DNA of 31,818 bases from Fragilaria crotonensis (lineage: Eukaryota > Bacillariophyta > Fragilariophyceae > Fragilariales > Fragilariaceae): the NCBI GenBank assembly GCA_022925895.1, contig JAKSYS010000704.1:1-31818 (forward strand), read 5' to 3'. A program made the position numbers and the translations under genes. Below are positions 1-10,539 of this stretch, piece after piece. The notes under the pieces were generated by a model that saw nothing but the letters and a program-made list of their open reading frames with translations, was not told where the DNA came from and did no database searches. Within the stretch, counting starts at the first letter, position 1, and every line of letters begins with the position of its first letter.

Positions 1-543
1 GCGCATGTTTTGATGACGTTGTTGCGACGATCTGTGTGAGCAAACAACAAGTTTACGCATGTCTGCCCACCAGTATTCATCAACGTCTTCTGTCGCTACA
101 TTGCAATAGCAACAATCATCGAACAAACGGTGCCACGTCTTAAATCATATAAACCATGCAAGTCTTTTTTAAAAATTTGAGACGACTGAACAACTTTGTT
201 TTGACACACTCTTTCACCATCATGCGTTGCGCGTTAATTGTGTTTTGAAGCTGCATGTTAAGCGGAAGAGGATGAGGAACCATTGCAACATTTCCAGGCA
301 TTAAGCACGCTCTGTTTCTCCGCCGTCTCGCATTGATGGCATGGGAGAATAACCAGTCATGATCGGCGTTACTTGGTGCTGTTGTTGATGATATATGTAC
401 TTTTGATCACTTTGCACGGCCTCGCAAGCGCAATCATTTCGTCTCGACATATACAACATGTTTTTGGTAAGTATCGAAGGCAGTTCATCATCCAAAACGG
501 ATGATGGGTCCAGTTGACCGCGATGATGCATTCCGTTCATCAA
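1..543 (-). pseudogene. family X protein, copy 1 (N-terminal part, cut by window edge)
   Basis: I do not recognise this protein by name. The start at 543 opens an 80-codon frame (MMNGMHHRG...), Gln/His-rich in the middle. After its stop at 301 sense continues in another frame (MPGNVAMVPHPLPLNMQ..., then VKECVKTKLFSRLKFLKK), in a third across a T6 run at 165-170 (DLHGLYDLRRG), and then as VATEDVDEYWWADMRKLVV and DRRNNVIKT at the window edge. The order CVK-x2-LF-x3-KF, then WW, then R-NNVIKT matches the gene at 25548-27117 (CVKEDVFPKQKF, GWWESSKKAV, HRNNVIKT) and, less closely, the one at 15099-16797 (VKSDVFRRIKF). Function unknown; repeated occurrence beside transposons suggests a mobile-element protein. 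The C-terminal DEAF/KW and RFN motifs of the family would lie outside the window. Confidence 0.5.
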
Positions 544-2214
544 GCAAACTTGCGTTTTGAACTCATGTAAAACGTGCTGTAGTAAGTCTTTATAATTCCA
601 CGATTAATGCAAACTCATTCAAACATTGATCATTTCATCATGTAGATATATGTTGTATGACAACATGTGGTTTGTTGCATGTATAAATGTGAACAAAAAC
701 ACGTGTTGTGGTTCAAACAAAAGTTACGACTTACGATTTATTTGAAAGTCAAACCTTAATTGCGTGCCGCGCATTTATTTAATTGGAATTGTGTTTAAAT
801 TAAATCTCAGTAATAAATTGATGGCACTGTGAACTGGTTCCGTGCTAAACAAAAACGTAAAATTAAATAACGTGCTGCCGCTGTATTCAACGTAGAACAA
901 GATACTGGATTCACACGATTCCGCTACTTCCGTAAAAGTAATCTAGTAGTTTGCATCAAATGTTTTCATTGCCCTTTTTACTATCGTTGAGTTCTTAGTA
1001 AGTACTGCTTTATGGCGGTACTTCTCTGGATCTGCAATAAATACGACCTTTCTTACTTTTACTTTGATTGCTCTTCTCGCTAATGCGTAATACAGGCGTG
1101 TTCATTGTTAGCAATTTTGTGTGACCTATGTGCAGCCTCTGCAGATCGGCATCACAAGGATAAACACATTGCTGCTGTACCGGTCGTTCCATATGTTGGC
1201 GGTTGTCGTATATGGTGGTTAGCTGTCGTGTGATTGCTTATTGTTCCATCGCTTTTTCGCAGCAAATGGCTTGAAATTCTTCATTTTGTATTTGCCATTG
1301 TTTTTTCCACTGCGGTTATATCAGAATCAACCGTTGTGTTGCAATTGTGTTTCGATGCATCGGGTGTGGTTTCGGTGTTGATAGTGATACTCGTCTTGTA
1401 GGCGTGCTGTTATATATATGTCGCAATTCAATTTGCTTTTGCTGTTAAACAAACCGCCAAGGCTCCTCGAGAACGCAAATGGAACTGCGATCTTGGGGCT
1501 GCGGGCATCGAACCACTGCGGTCCCTGCTAGTTAATGCACCTCAAAACCTGCGTTTGTGTGAAGGTAGTATAAACCTTCTCGGTACATTATCCGTTAAAT
1601 CGATGTTAACATGACGTTAAACGACCGTTATGCGTCGAACACATTTTGGTACACAACTCCATCCAGTGTCAGATCCTCAAGTGAACTGACACACTTCTGT
1701 CACTCTTTTCTCAATTCTTCACCAAATTCGTTTCTGTAAGTAACATCCCATCCTCTTATGTCATGAGATGAATCTGTGAGAGTTTTGGCTTTGAAGATGA
1801 CAAGGTTGTTGTTCTTTTTGAATGGATGAGATCAGGGAATTTTGGTGTGTTGCCGCAGGGTAACCGGATGTACAAAACTCTACTTCCACGCGTTTTCTAC
1901 GGCATCGTCGTACCAGCACTGTTGTTTTTGTACAGTGAGTACTTACTGGTAGTACGCGCCAAAAACACGTGGCCTCTACTGCATGGTGGTAGGAGCACTG
2001 TGTTGTATTTACTACGCTTGTTCCTTTGACAGTAGGTACTCTTTATCACTGTACCTGGTACTGATCAAGATCTTACCGTTGTGCAACCAAGAAACTGCTT
2101 TGCTGCATCACAATCGAAATAACTCACTCCAATTTTGATCTGTTTTGTCAGTTTTACAACCAACAACTTCAGCTGGCAAGCATTGTCGTCGTTATTGATT
2201 GATAAGATTGTTCA
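544..2214. other. intergenic, no convincing gene
   Basis: AT-rich DNA with only short chance ORFs. It holds one copy of a dispersed repeat at about 869-926 (core AACGTGCTGCCGC, shared with 22866-22878) and several AGTACT/GTACTT words. A B-box-like word at about 1503-1515 is not part of a foldable tRNA. The left terminus of element I should lie in the right part of this stretch, but I found no terminal inverted repeat. Confidence 0.5.
869..926. repeat. dispersed repeat, copy 1 (partner at 22866-22920)
   Basis: The 13-mer AACGTGCTGCCGC is identical in both copies. It is followed in each by TATTC, ACAA, ATACT and a CACG word at nearly the same spacing, giving roughly 55-58 bp of imperfect similarity. 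The second copy lies inside the hAT-like element at 21703-23558, so this one may be a scar of a related element or a short interspersed repeat. Confidence 0.5.
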
Positions 2215-2651
2215 GTTGCTGCACCATCTCGAGTTTTGTGTGTGGACATCAGTCACCTGCGAGGATCTTGCTCGAAAGAGTAGTGTGCCTACACGTCGTG
2301 CCTTACTGGTAAAGCCCACATTACTCGGTTGGTGCAGTAGTCCTTTTGTTTAGCAAAGGACCGTTCAAGAAATTGGACGTCTGGTACATTGTTGTTGATT
2401 GATTTGGAGGACATTGTGCTGTTTGGCCACAGTTGTTGCGAGGACGCAATTATTGTTCCTGTCATTCCTTGCTTCTCTCTGTTGCTGCACCAGCTCGGGT
2501 TTTGTGTGTGGACAGTGGACACCAGTCACCTGCGAGGATCTTGCTCGAAAGAGTAGTGTGCCTACGTCGTGCCTTACTGGTAAAGCCCACATTACTCGGT
2601 TGGTGCAGTAGTCCTTTTGTTTAGCAAAGGACCGTTCAAGCCATTGGGCGT
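2215..2651 (+). repeat. tandem duplication in the leader of element I
   Basis: Two copies begin with GTTGCTGCACCA at 2215 and 2481. They are almost identical over about 110 bp (core 2257-2369 and 2530-2640, from CTGCGAGGATCTTG to AAGGACCGTTCAAG) and differ mainly by small indels. The offset is about 270 bp. The array ends some 50 bp before the first ATG of the peptidase gene at 2704, so it lies in its promoter or 5' leader. Near identity implies recent duplication. The leader of element II (28192-28800) is also built of tandem repeats, with a different sequence. Confidence 0.8.
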
Positions 2652-4499
2652 CATTGAAGTTTGTGAGGTCTGATTGAAATCATACGATTGTTGATTCTCC
2701 ATCATGAGTGGGAAAGATTTGACGAGTGAAATGCTTCGTGAAGTTGATAGTGAAGCTGAGTCCGGCCGCATCAGAAACAGTCACCAATGCTGAGACAACA
2801 CTCATGATTGGTAGGATGGAAAACAGTGATAGTTTGGTTTCGCGTCCTCAGAGGCAAATGCCAGAGCTGAGACAAGCCAAATGCCTCCTGTTGAATTGGA
2901 TGGTGATGCAGATTTGGCAGCTTCTGCATTGGCATTGTCGAATCTTGCAAGTGCCGATCCCATGCAAGGACTTGAGGTTATGGCCAAGGCTGCTGGTGAG
3001 GCAGTACCGCACGCTTCACTCCTGAGGTTATCCACAAACTTATTGAAGGTGACGTCGATGTTGTGGTTCCTGTTCCAATACACCACGAAAGTTTCAACAT
3101 TAGCTTCGGTGTATAAGTTTGACGGAATTAATGAGTTGGCTGGACAACTTAATCATGGACAGCGCGCATAATTGCTGCGTATATCCGTGGGTTGGATGTC
3201 GGCTTTGTGGAACAGAATTTACCTCCATTCCGTAATTGGTTCAAACACTTTCGGTTTGCGGAGGCTATATTCAAGCCTGGAGACATTGGCAATAAAATGT
3301 GGCATTTTCGCCATGTTCTCTTGGGGCCGCAATGTGTCGAAAACATTTCTTTTGGAACAGCTCCAAATTTCTTAACTTGCGCTCGACAATTTTACACCGA
3401 GATTTTCCATCCCTCTCCGTCAATGGAAGAACAAATCGATCGGGCCATGAAACAAGATATCACAATCATGATGCTTGCTCTTCGGGTTGCCAAAGGGTGT
3501 TCTACCGAAATCCCTGACGCCATATGCCTCATCCTGATCACAGTGTCAGCGGTTACTTTTCAATTGCATCGCGATCCAAGATCATGGAGCAATGTCGGTA
3601 TTTGTGTCTTTCTTGGGAGTGACGCACCATTTGACAGCACATCCGCCTTCGATAACATCGTGGCGCCGCAATGGAGTGGGTTTGTTCATGATGGTTCAAG
3701 TTATTAAACGGTGTGCATCCATTAAGGATGTCAAGACGATTGAGGTGTTCCTTCAATGTTCAGAACCATCAGCATTTCACTTCTACGATGATTGGTTTTC
3801 GTCAGTTGAACAAAAGTGAAGCAGATGACGGGTTTAAAATGCTTCCTTTGCATTTGCAAACAGCATTGAAATCCCAAACCCCATCATCCTTTTTGCGCTC
3901 AACAAATGATTCAAAGCACCCAATGCTTATGCATTTGCGCCATGGTGAATTGAATTACCGCAATTCTGCAAATGCCGCCAAGGACAAGGAAGATGATGAA
4001 GACACAGTCAATGTTGAACCGAGGACCCAACCATTCTGGTGCCAGTATCCACCTCCACTTTTGATAGGTGGTGGAAGATTCGTCTACGATCGAAAGATGC
4101 GGACAATCTATTTATGTCACTACCGCTTTTGCGCAAACTCTTGCCTGGTCCACTTGAGCCTTTGTTGCCTGCCAATTCGTTGTTCTTGAAAGGCGAAATG
4201 ACGCTGGTCCGTCGCAAGCAACATAGTGAATCGGAAGGAACACAATGGTTTCAGTGGTGAGATAAACTTGATGCTTTCGATTTTGACATGTGATGGAAGA
4301 TATGAAGATGCAACTTTCATTTTGTCTGTTTATTTTAAGCGTCTTGAAGAAAGGTTTTGCGGCGCACGCATCTTACAAAGCCCTCCTTCAATTGGAAAAA
4401 GACAATGCATCAATGGATGAAAAGGAACTCGAAGCCTTGGTCCAAAGATTTTGGGAACAGGTTCGAAACAGATTAAACGTACACAACAAGTTCAGCAAG

Positions 4500-4988
4500 A
4501 CTTTGTGGTGCATGAAATCATCGAGAGAAATCCCGGATTGCTTTCGAAACAGGTATTAGTGTTCCCTCAAAATGAGGATGGTGAGCACTGGAGTGTTACT
4601 TTGTCTTCAATCCAGGGTACATTCGTGACAACGTTGGTGACATTGAGAATGCAGACAATTCTCCAAAACCATTTTTCTTCCGATACTGCAGCAAATATCC
4701 GTTTGGGACGGGATGTCTCCATTGATACAGGCATCATTTGGTTCCTGAACTTGTCATACAGCACCAAAGTTTACCAAGAAAGCATGCCTGCGCAAGTGCG
4801 GCTATGAGATGGTGTTCCCATTTGGAAAAACGTCCAAGGCAATATGCTTGGAACCAAAAGCTTTCCGGCCTTACGTCTCCCAGAAGCAAATTTGCTCCCA
4901 CGACAAGACGATGGATGGAACTGTGGAGTGGGAGTTGTTGCTGCTGTCGGGATTATATTGCGAAATGTTTGCACAAAAAGTGGAACGA
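4500..4988 (+). other. C48 (Ulp1/SUMO-protease-like) catalytic domain
   Basis: The catalytic His is read from EDGEHWSVTL (CAC at 4586-4588), followed after a frame change by VFNPGYIRDN. The Gln and Cys come from LLPRQDDGWNCGVGVV in frame 2 (Cys codon 4922-4924), the usual Q-x5-C-G arrangement of the Ulp1 fold. The segment expected to hold the Asp reads IIWFLNLSYS, with Asn where Asp would be expected, though nearby frame changes make this uncertain. A TGA at 4805-4807 splits the frame between the His and Cys blocks; sense resumes at once as DGVPIWKNVQGNML. As given, the domain cannot be made intact without readthrough. Confidence 0.65.
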
Positions 4989-7080
4989 ATGAATTTCGAT
5001 GAGCAATTTGGTCCTCAGAAGAATTGGGAGCTACATCAGGATAACATCACAAAGGAGTGGTTTGCCTACTTTGACAGACGGTTTTGAACCACTCCCGACG
5101 GAAAACAACGACTTGATATTGGCAGATTATCTTACTATGCTTCGCCAAGAATGGTTTGTTCTCTTTGATCGGATGGCTGCTATGCAATATGAGGTGTTCC
5201 CAAAACGAGTGAACAAGAACAATTCGGTCAATCCATTATACTTGGAAACAAAGCAGAGTACACTTGCTTGGCCCGATTTCGACACAATGAAAAAGCGCCA
5301 GACATTGTCCAAGCAAAACTTCGCCTACTCGCAAACAAATTGATGAAGAGAAAGAAAAGACACAAGCTGCAGCTCAAGGTGATTCATCTGCAATTGATGT
5401 TTCCCAGAGCCCCGACAGAAATATCATTGTTGATTTATCTTCACCAGCAGAAAAGGCAGATAAGGCTTTTGATTTATCATCACCAGCAAAGAGAGGGGCT
5501 GGTGTATCCATGAATCTGGATGAAAATGTGACAATCAATTTAATGTCGCCAGATGCAAAGCCTCTGCTGCATTAAGGGAAACTGTTGATGACAATGAAAT
5601 CAATTTCATGTCGCCAGAGACAGAGCCTCTGATGGCTGCTGCAACGCAGGTTGCTTCACAATCAAATGAAATCGCAAGAGCCTCTGCTGATGATTTGACA
5701 ATAATCGATCCTGACACTATTGTTGCAGAAATCAGAATCGACCACACACCAACAAAGACGACGTTGCAGACATCGAAATTGAAGACACACCAACAAAAAA
5801 GACAAGTCGGCAGATGAAGAACCAGGGTACACAATCAAGAAGATCGAGGATCCTTCAAAACTTGGACCCATCAAACTCCACATTCGAACCCCCACAAAGA
5901 AGCGCAAAGATGGCGAATTGTTGAAACGATTGCATCTTGATGATGTTCTGTTTGAAGATGACAATGTGGTACCCCAACGAAAGAAAGGAAGACTCAAAAG
6001 CGATGATGATGATGGTGATGTCGACAATGATTACATCGTGCTCACTGAGGAAGCCAAACAGCAAAAGGTTTCTACACAGTCGACAACTACGATTGGGGCC
6101 TTCTATCACAAATACCATGCTACAGCGACTGCAGATGATACAATTGTCACTATCGACAAAGGTTTCAAAGCGGAACTCTCAAAATTTATTGCAGAGAGTT
6201 TTGAAAAGTGGAACTGGTCAAGTGAAAAGGATCACCAGAAAACGATTGAGTTTTGGGCAAAGCAAATGAAAGCCCGAGATTGCTCGAATCCAAGAAAGAA
6301 TACATCCGTGAGTTGATTAAAGGTATCAAGAATGAACGATCTCAGTTTACAAAGGAGTTGACGAACGAGTTCATGTTTACTCGCCTTACGATGGTTAAGG
6401 GCTCCGCTTTGAAAAAGCAAACAACAGCTTTTATGCTCGCTTGGTTTATCAAGAACCAAGCGAAACAGATCCAAAAACAATGGTGGTCTCTGAAGAAGAA
6501 CTAAAAGTCGATGAAGAATGGGTCCGAAGCGAATATGCAGATGTGGACATTCAACATATTATCAACATGCATCAAACAGACAAGTGGACTGACGTTCCAC
6601 GTGATGTTGAAGTAAGAATCGCCAAACATAAAGTTGTTCGTGTGCGATATGTGCCTCCCCAAGTTCGCCATGTGATTGATTATGAAGCAACAAAGAAGGT
6701 CATAAATGAGAAGGATGTAACGAATGCCAAGAGGCGAAAGAAGCTTGGATTTGCTGACCTTCCAGCGGAGCGAATCGACAAACTTTCGCTTTTGGAACAG
6801 ACAATTCCCAGACGCCGAATGTCACAGCAAAAGGCACCACCCACACCTTCTAAGGTTGCAAGAAGTCCAATGAACATCAAGAAACATGAGAAAATACGTC
6901 TTGAAAAGGAAGAGGCAAAATGGCAAAAGTCAGTCATTCGAAAGCCTGTTACTTCAAAAGAGAAATGGTTAGGTCGAATGGAAAATAATAAGGAGACAAC
7001 TTTGGAGGAAGAGTTTGTCAGTATGGCATTTGGTGAACCATTTGTGAAGGAGTTGAAGATGGGGGGATCTACGTGGGTTC

Positions 7081-7671
7081 GTGGATGTGCCCGTCGGTGA
7101 TTACAAACCATCTCACTTGCACCACCATCCAAACTTGCAATGTTATGGGGCGCCTGCTGTCCACTTCAATCAAGCTGATGGAAAAGATTTGTGTGTGTCG
7201 AAGGCCCTTGCTTCAGCTTTGTTTTCGCTAGGTTTTTGCGACGAGGCATCTACCATTGACAATTTCGGTGAAGAAATTTTAAAAGGGGCAGTTGTCGATG
7301 CTTTGGAAAATGTTGTGAAACATGCGAGAAGCATTCTTCCGACTTGGATAGTGATTCGGCGTTTGCCTCGACAATTCGATTGGAGAGTTGACCTCGATGT
7401 GCGAAACCTCTTGCTTGGTGTTCTGACTGCATCGGACGGTAGCTGTTGTCATGCCGTTTGCATTCATGGAGGATTTGTGTATGATGCGAATGAGGTTAAA
7501 GCCCTCCCTTTTTGCGAAGAGGCTTTGAATTATTGTACCTCTACTCCATTGGTGAAGAGTGAGTTTGTTGGATTCCGGCGGGGTTACATTTTTCGATATG
7601 AAGGACAGCGACAGCAGAGGATTGAAAAAAATGACATTGATGACAGAAATAAATTGAAACCTTTTACATGA
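7081..7671 (+). CDS. C-terminal papain-like Cys/His domain of the element I passenger
   Basis: An unbroken ORF of 196 codons; its first codon is not a real start, since sense enters from the previous frame. It contains KDLCVSKALASALFSLGF, with a Cys at the head of a predicted helix, and about 100 residues later SCCHAVCIHGGFVYDANEVK, where His sits on a strand followed by an Asp/Asn. The order Cys-helix, His-strand, Asn/Asp-strand is that of papain-like peptidases, and the fold assignment is inferred from this pattern only. With the C48 domain upstream the protein would carry two separate cysteine-peptidase-like domains. It ends in a charged tail and TGA, 22 bp before the convergent transposase stop. 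Confidence 0.5.
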   Translation: MDVPVGDYKPSHLHHHPNLQCYGAPAVHFNQADGKDLCVSKALASALFSLGFCDEASTIDNFGEEILKGAVVDALENVVKHARSILPTWIVIRRLPRQFDWRVDLDVRNLLLGVLTASDGSCCHAVCIHGGFVYDANEVKALPFCEEALNYCTSTPLVKSEFVGFRRGYIFRYEGQRQQRIEKNDIDDRNKLKPFT

Positions 7672-7700
7672 ATTAAGTATAACATTTATTTTATTATGAC
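7672..7700. terminator. shared 3' region between convergent genes of element I
   Basis: Only 22 bp separate the two stop codons. The - strand reads TAATAAAATAAATG here, giving overlapping AATAAA polyadenylation words at 7685-7695 for the transposase. The + strand gene has no AATAAA; its 3' end probably overlaps the transposase tail. Confidence 0.35.
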
Positions 7701-8320
7701 CCTGTTTTGAGATAGCATTTGCTTGACTCGTCCACAGGTTCAGTAAATTCTGATGCCCACAAATGGCGAGGCAACGTTTGCAAAATTTTAGAGCCATCAT
7801 CCTTAATCAAAATAGCAAAGCAGGGGCCATCTATATCAGAAGGTTCAATAACGGTATAATCGTCGGACATTAACCATTCGGTCAGAAGCACTGATTTGAT
7901 GCCAGTTGTGTGTAAGCCTTTTTGGACAACCAGTCGAATGGGTTGCAGATTGTTGGTAACAACAACCATAGTTAAACGGCACGGATGCACCGAGACTCTG
8001 TTGGACGTTTTGGTTTTGAAGTTCACATTCATCCAATCATAAACAGGACCTCCAGATTGGAATGATGGATGGCATCGATACGTGGATGCGTTGTGCCTCA
8101 GCTCCGTGCACACATGCACCTTTGAACCAAATTGGTAACTCAAGAACTGCAATACAGTATCGGGAATGTGCATCAATGAGACATTGGTTTGAGTATGCCA
8201 ACACAACCGATATCCAGTTGTGAAGTCACATGTCAATGTTCCAAAAGTGGCTTTGCCAGTGCTGGTCGGAGGATTGGGTGTTCTCAGGAACGTTAGCGGC
8301 ACCTTTTTGTGGTGTCCCAT
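7694..8320 (-). CDS. transposase C-terminal piece
   Basis: 208 codons unbroken, ending in TAA at 7694-7696. Recognisable blocks are YRCHPSFQSGGPVYDWMNV, RVSVHPCRLTMVVV, IKSVLLTEWLMSDDYTV and ILQTLPRHLWASEF. By eye they align in order with the - strand gene at the right edge of the window (RCHPNFRERG, YDWALIRY, SRIVSCIPRH, FLFTEW, DKWASMF), which identifies that gene as a second transposase. The function of this tail is unknown. Confidence 0.6.
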   Translation of the reverse strand: MGHHKKVPLTFLRTPNPPTSTGKATFGTLTCDFTTGYRLCWHTQTNVSLMHIPDTVLQFLSYQFGSKVHVCTELRHNASTYRCHPSFQSGGPVYDWMNVNFKTKTSNRVSVHPCRLTMVVVTNNLQPIRLVVQKGLHTTGIKSVLLTEWLMSDDYTVIEPSDIDGPCFAILIKDDGSKILQTLPRHLWASEFTEPVDESSKCYLKTGS

Positions 8321-8704
8321 ATTCTGGTATAGACTGCATTAATCATCAGTGAATACGACAAGCGTTGCGCAGATTGTAGTTCGTAAGCAGATCCATTGTG
8401 ACGTTTTTGTGCTCGGCGGCCAGGCTTTTTGGCAACTGGAATTAACAGTGATTCTGGACGTTGCGCACAATAATTGATTGGAGCACCAAACCGTTCCATA
8501 TTGTCGAGTAAATGCAACAATTCGTGAAACTTTGGAAACTTCCACGATTTGTTTTGGACAGTGGAATGTCAGTTACACACATGGACATTAATGTTTTGAT
8601 GGCATTCTGAACAACCATTTTGGATTCTGCATGATGCTGCGGGGTCCAGTATGAGGTTTTATTGAGCCATTGATCAAAACATAACATTGCCTCAAAGACA
8701 GAAA

Positions 8705-9378
8705 TCACAGCAGGAAGGTTGGCAGCTTCTTCGGCTGCAGCGTTTTATCAGCACTTTGGGCTCTTACTCGCCGCATTTCAAACGTGGATTCTAAAATCAG
8801 CCATCCTTCATCATATTGTGCCAGAATTACAAACAAAAATACCAAACCCAAACGTTCCGCTGCTGAAATTTTTGTCAAATTTGTGATACCTTGGCTAAAA
8901 TCCGTTGCAGGAAACGTTCGGCGAATTGTTTGTCGGTGCGTATTGTGAAACCGAATTGCAAGGGCGTCCAACGCCGCCAACTGGCTGGGAGGGACATTTT
9001 CAAGAATCAAGAACGTGACCATTTCGATCATGCCTTTACGAAACGCATGCATGGTTTCAACCGGTGTTGCACCATATATTCCACGAATTGGGTCGGCCAT
9101 CGGAATGCTATCAAAGACATTATTCAAACGATGTTGTGACCATCGTTTTCGAGTTGCCACGTTGGGATCACGCGCAATGGCTGCAATATCGTGGGCTGAA
9201 AGCATAGAACATTGGACCTCAGGATTATCCAAATTTTCATGATCGACATCACACGCACGACTATGTCGCTGAATGCCTGCTCCATGTGACCCAAATCGAC
9301 CACACAACATGTCACCTTCTTGCATGTCTTGAATGACATACAAAATACAAGTGACGACATCCACTTGCATGATTCCCT
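8705..9378 (-). CDS. transposase piece with Cys-rich block and helical region
   Basis: An unbroken frame of about 220 codons continuing the transposase. It opens with the block MLCGRFGSHGAGIQRHSRAC, then DVDHENLDNPEVQCS, comparable to the Cys-rich stretch that follows the first catalytic region in tnp2/Plavaka proteins. A helical segment with FHNTHRQTIRRTFPATDFSQ and FLFVILAQYDEGWLIL comes next. The frame ends at 8705 and sense moves to the frame VISVFEAMLCFDQWLNKTSYW. Confidence 0.55.
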
Positions 9379-9965
9379 GTGGGACCAATTGGCAATGATA
9401 CATTCATTAAATAGGGACCGGCCGAAGTAAATGAACTTAACACTGCATCCAACTGGGCATGATAGTTCCGCACATTGTCACCTTGTTTCATGTTAGTTTG
9501 ATTTTGTGCGGATGATAATTTTGCTTTTGGGAGGAAGCCATGATATCCCCAGGCCTGTAGCTTACGACGAAACTCCTCTTTAAAAATAGCTGGCGCGAAC
9601 ATGTATGGTTTCAGTGAAAATCGGGCATTACCTGTCACATGTGTGCGGTCGATCCATTGGATTATGGGAACAAATAATTGTCGTGCCGGATTCGTTATCA
9701 TTCGTTGGTATGCATCGCGATACACACTCCCAGAAAGCGCATCCCCAAGTCTGCCATCAGGGCTCTGATATGGTACCAAGGGATTGTTCAAATCAATCAA
9801 TAGATTTTCAGCAGTCATGATGGACGGGTTTTGCAACAAGTTAAGTAATTGCGGTGCGAATTCATAAGCGATGACATCGCACGGTGGTCCGTGCGGCACC
9901 TCCACAGTGACAACCGCAGGTAACAGCCTCTGTGCGTTTGTCACAGATTGAAACAGAACATCCAC
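9312..9965 (-). CDS. longest intact piece of the transposase catalytic region
   Basis: 217 codons unbroken. Residues 20-70 (VEVPHGPPCDVIAYEFAPQL, then LLIDLNNPLVPY) lead into the catalytic-core signature WIDRTHVTGN at residues 104-113. The piece ends in frame-shifted sequence after KQGDNVRNYHAQLD; sense continues in the next frame at about 9375 (QVDVVTCILYVIQDMQEGD), which runs intact to 8705. No start is proposed because it is an internal piece. Confidence 0.6.
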   Translation of the reverse strand: MDVLFQSVTNAQRLLPAVVTVEVPHGPPCDVIAYEFAPQLLNLLQNPSIMTAENLLIDLNNPLVPYQSPDGRLGDALSGSVYRDAYQRMITNPARQLFVPIIQWIDRTHVTGNARFSLKPYMFAPAIFKEEFRRKLQAWGYHGFLPKAKLSSAQNQTNMKQGDNVRNYHAQLDAVLSSFTSAGPYLMNVSLPIGPTGNHASGCRHLYFVCHSRHARR

Positions 9966-10539
9966 ATTTTCAATCGCGATTGCCCACCGACGGGATTAAA
10001 TGAGTACCCATCTGCGTGGGCATGTCTGGCCCATTTTAAGACCGATTCAAACGCATAATCAGGCGCATTTATGTCATCCAATATCTTTAACAATGAAATG
10101 GTCCATTTTTGATCCGTAGAAAACATAAATTGTGATGCGGCAACTCTATCATGACGTGTTGGACATTCAGGTATATCATTGGGTTCATCCACAAGATTTT
10201 GAATGTCATTTATATCATCAAACGGTGATTCCGTCATATGAATGACGGGTGGCAACAATGCTGGCAGTGCGTTCAACGACGATGGAGCTGACGATTGTAC
10301 AAGTCATTTACCACTTCGCAACGCAAATGCTTGGGACGTTTGGTACTTGTAAAAACGCTTTCATCAAAGGTTGCGTCAACGCGATATTGCGCAACTGGTG
10401 TTGTGGTTGTTGAATGGCCGCGACGGAGAAAAGCTAAACATGTCGGTGACCGCTGAAAATGGATTGTGAATGCCTTTTCTGTTGTGAACAGTTTGTGACG
10501 GCTCATACAATGCGGGTTGTAGCATACAAATCCTGACAT

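Larger units (their letters stand above)
2704..7671 (+). pseudogene. element I passenger gene: C48/Ulp1-like peptidase plus second papain-like domain
   Basis: One long coding region of about 1650 codons, broken by a dozen or more frame changes. The first ATG (2704, MSGKDLTSEMLREVDSE) opens an acidic N-terminus. A domain I do not recognise follows (about 3165-3700, GLDVGFVEQNLPPFRNWF), then a C48-type domain at about 4500-4960 (EDGEHWSVTL; LPRQDDGWNCGVG). Next come a low-complexity linker with DLSSPA and MSPET/MSPDA repeats (5380-5700), a Lys/Glu-rich region (5820-7060) and a C-terminal Cys/His domain (7081-7671). Several breaks fall at homopolymers (A4 3812-3815, T4 4355-4358, A6 5795-5800), but a true in-frame TGA sits at 4805-4807. 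The gene converges on the transposase at 7694. C48 genes are known passengers of CACTA- and Mutator-type transposons, so a role in the element's life cycle is inferred. Confidence 0.6.
7694..10539 (-). pseudogene. CACTA/Plavaka-like (tnp2-type) DDE transposase of element I
   Basis: About 950 codons on the - strand from ATG at 10537-10539, crossing roughly six frame changes. The N-terminus has a zinc-finger-like pattern (FVCYNPHCMSRH ... IHFQRSPTC). The central part carries VPIIQWIDRTHVTGNARFSL (Asp codon near 9650) followed by KPYMFAPAIFKEEFRRKLQ and WGYHGFLPKAK, matching the 'sDkTh-x-tg' region and downstream block of Plavaka/tnp2 transposases as I know them. Next are a Cys-rich block, DMLCGRFGSHGAGIQRHSRAC, and PIRGIYGATPVETMHAFRKG, which resembles the family's 'LHalxlGlxrh' segment. 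The C-terminal ORF (7694-8320) has RCHPSFQSGGPVYDW, LLTEW and LWASEF, all shared with the partial gene at 31382-31818. Expected role: cutting and joining of the element's ends in the nucleus. The family name is from memory of motifs, not a search. Confidence 0.65.

Noticed and set aside
1486..1560. tRNA or SINE on the - strand (word GGTTCGATGCC resembling a B box)
   Set aside because: The T stem does not pair, the A-box-like word is too close, and no cloverleaf can be drawn.
1826..2029. 67-codon + strand ORF with hydrophobic residues (possible membrane peptide)
   Set aside because: Short, no homolog I recognise, composition like the surrounding non-coding DNA.
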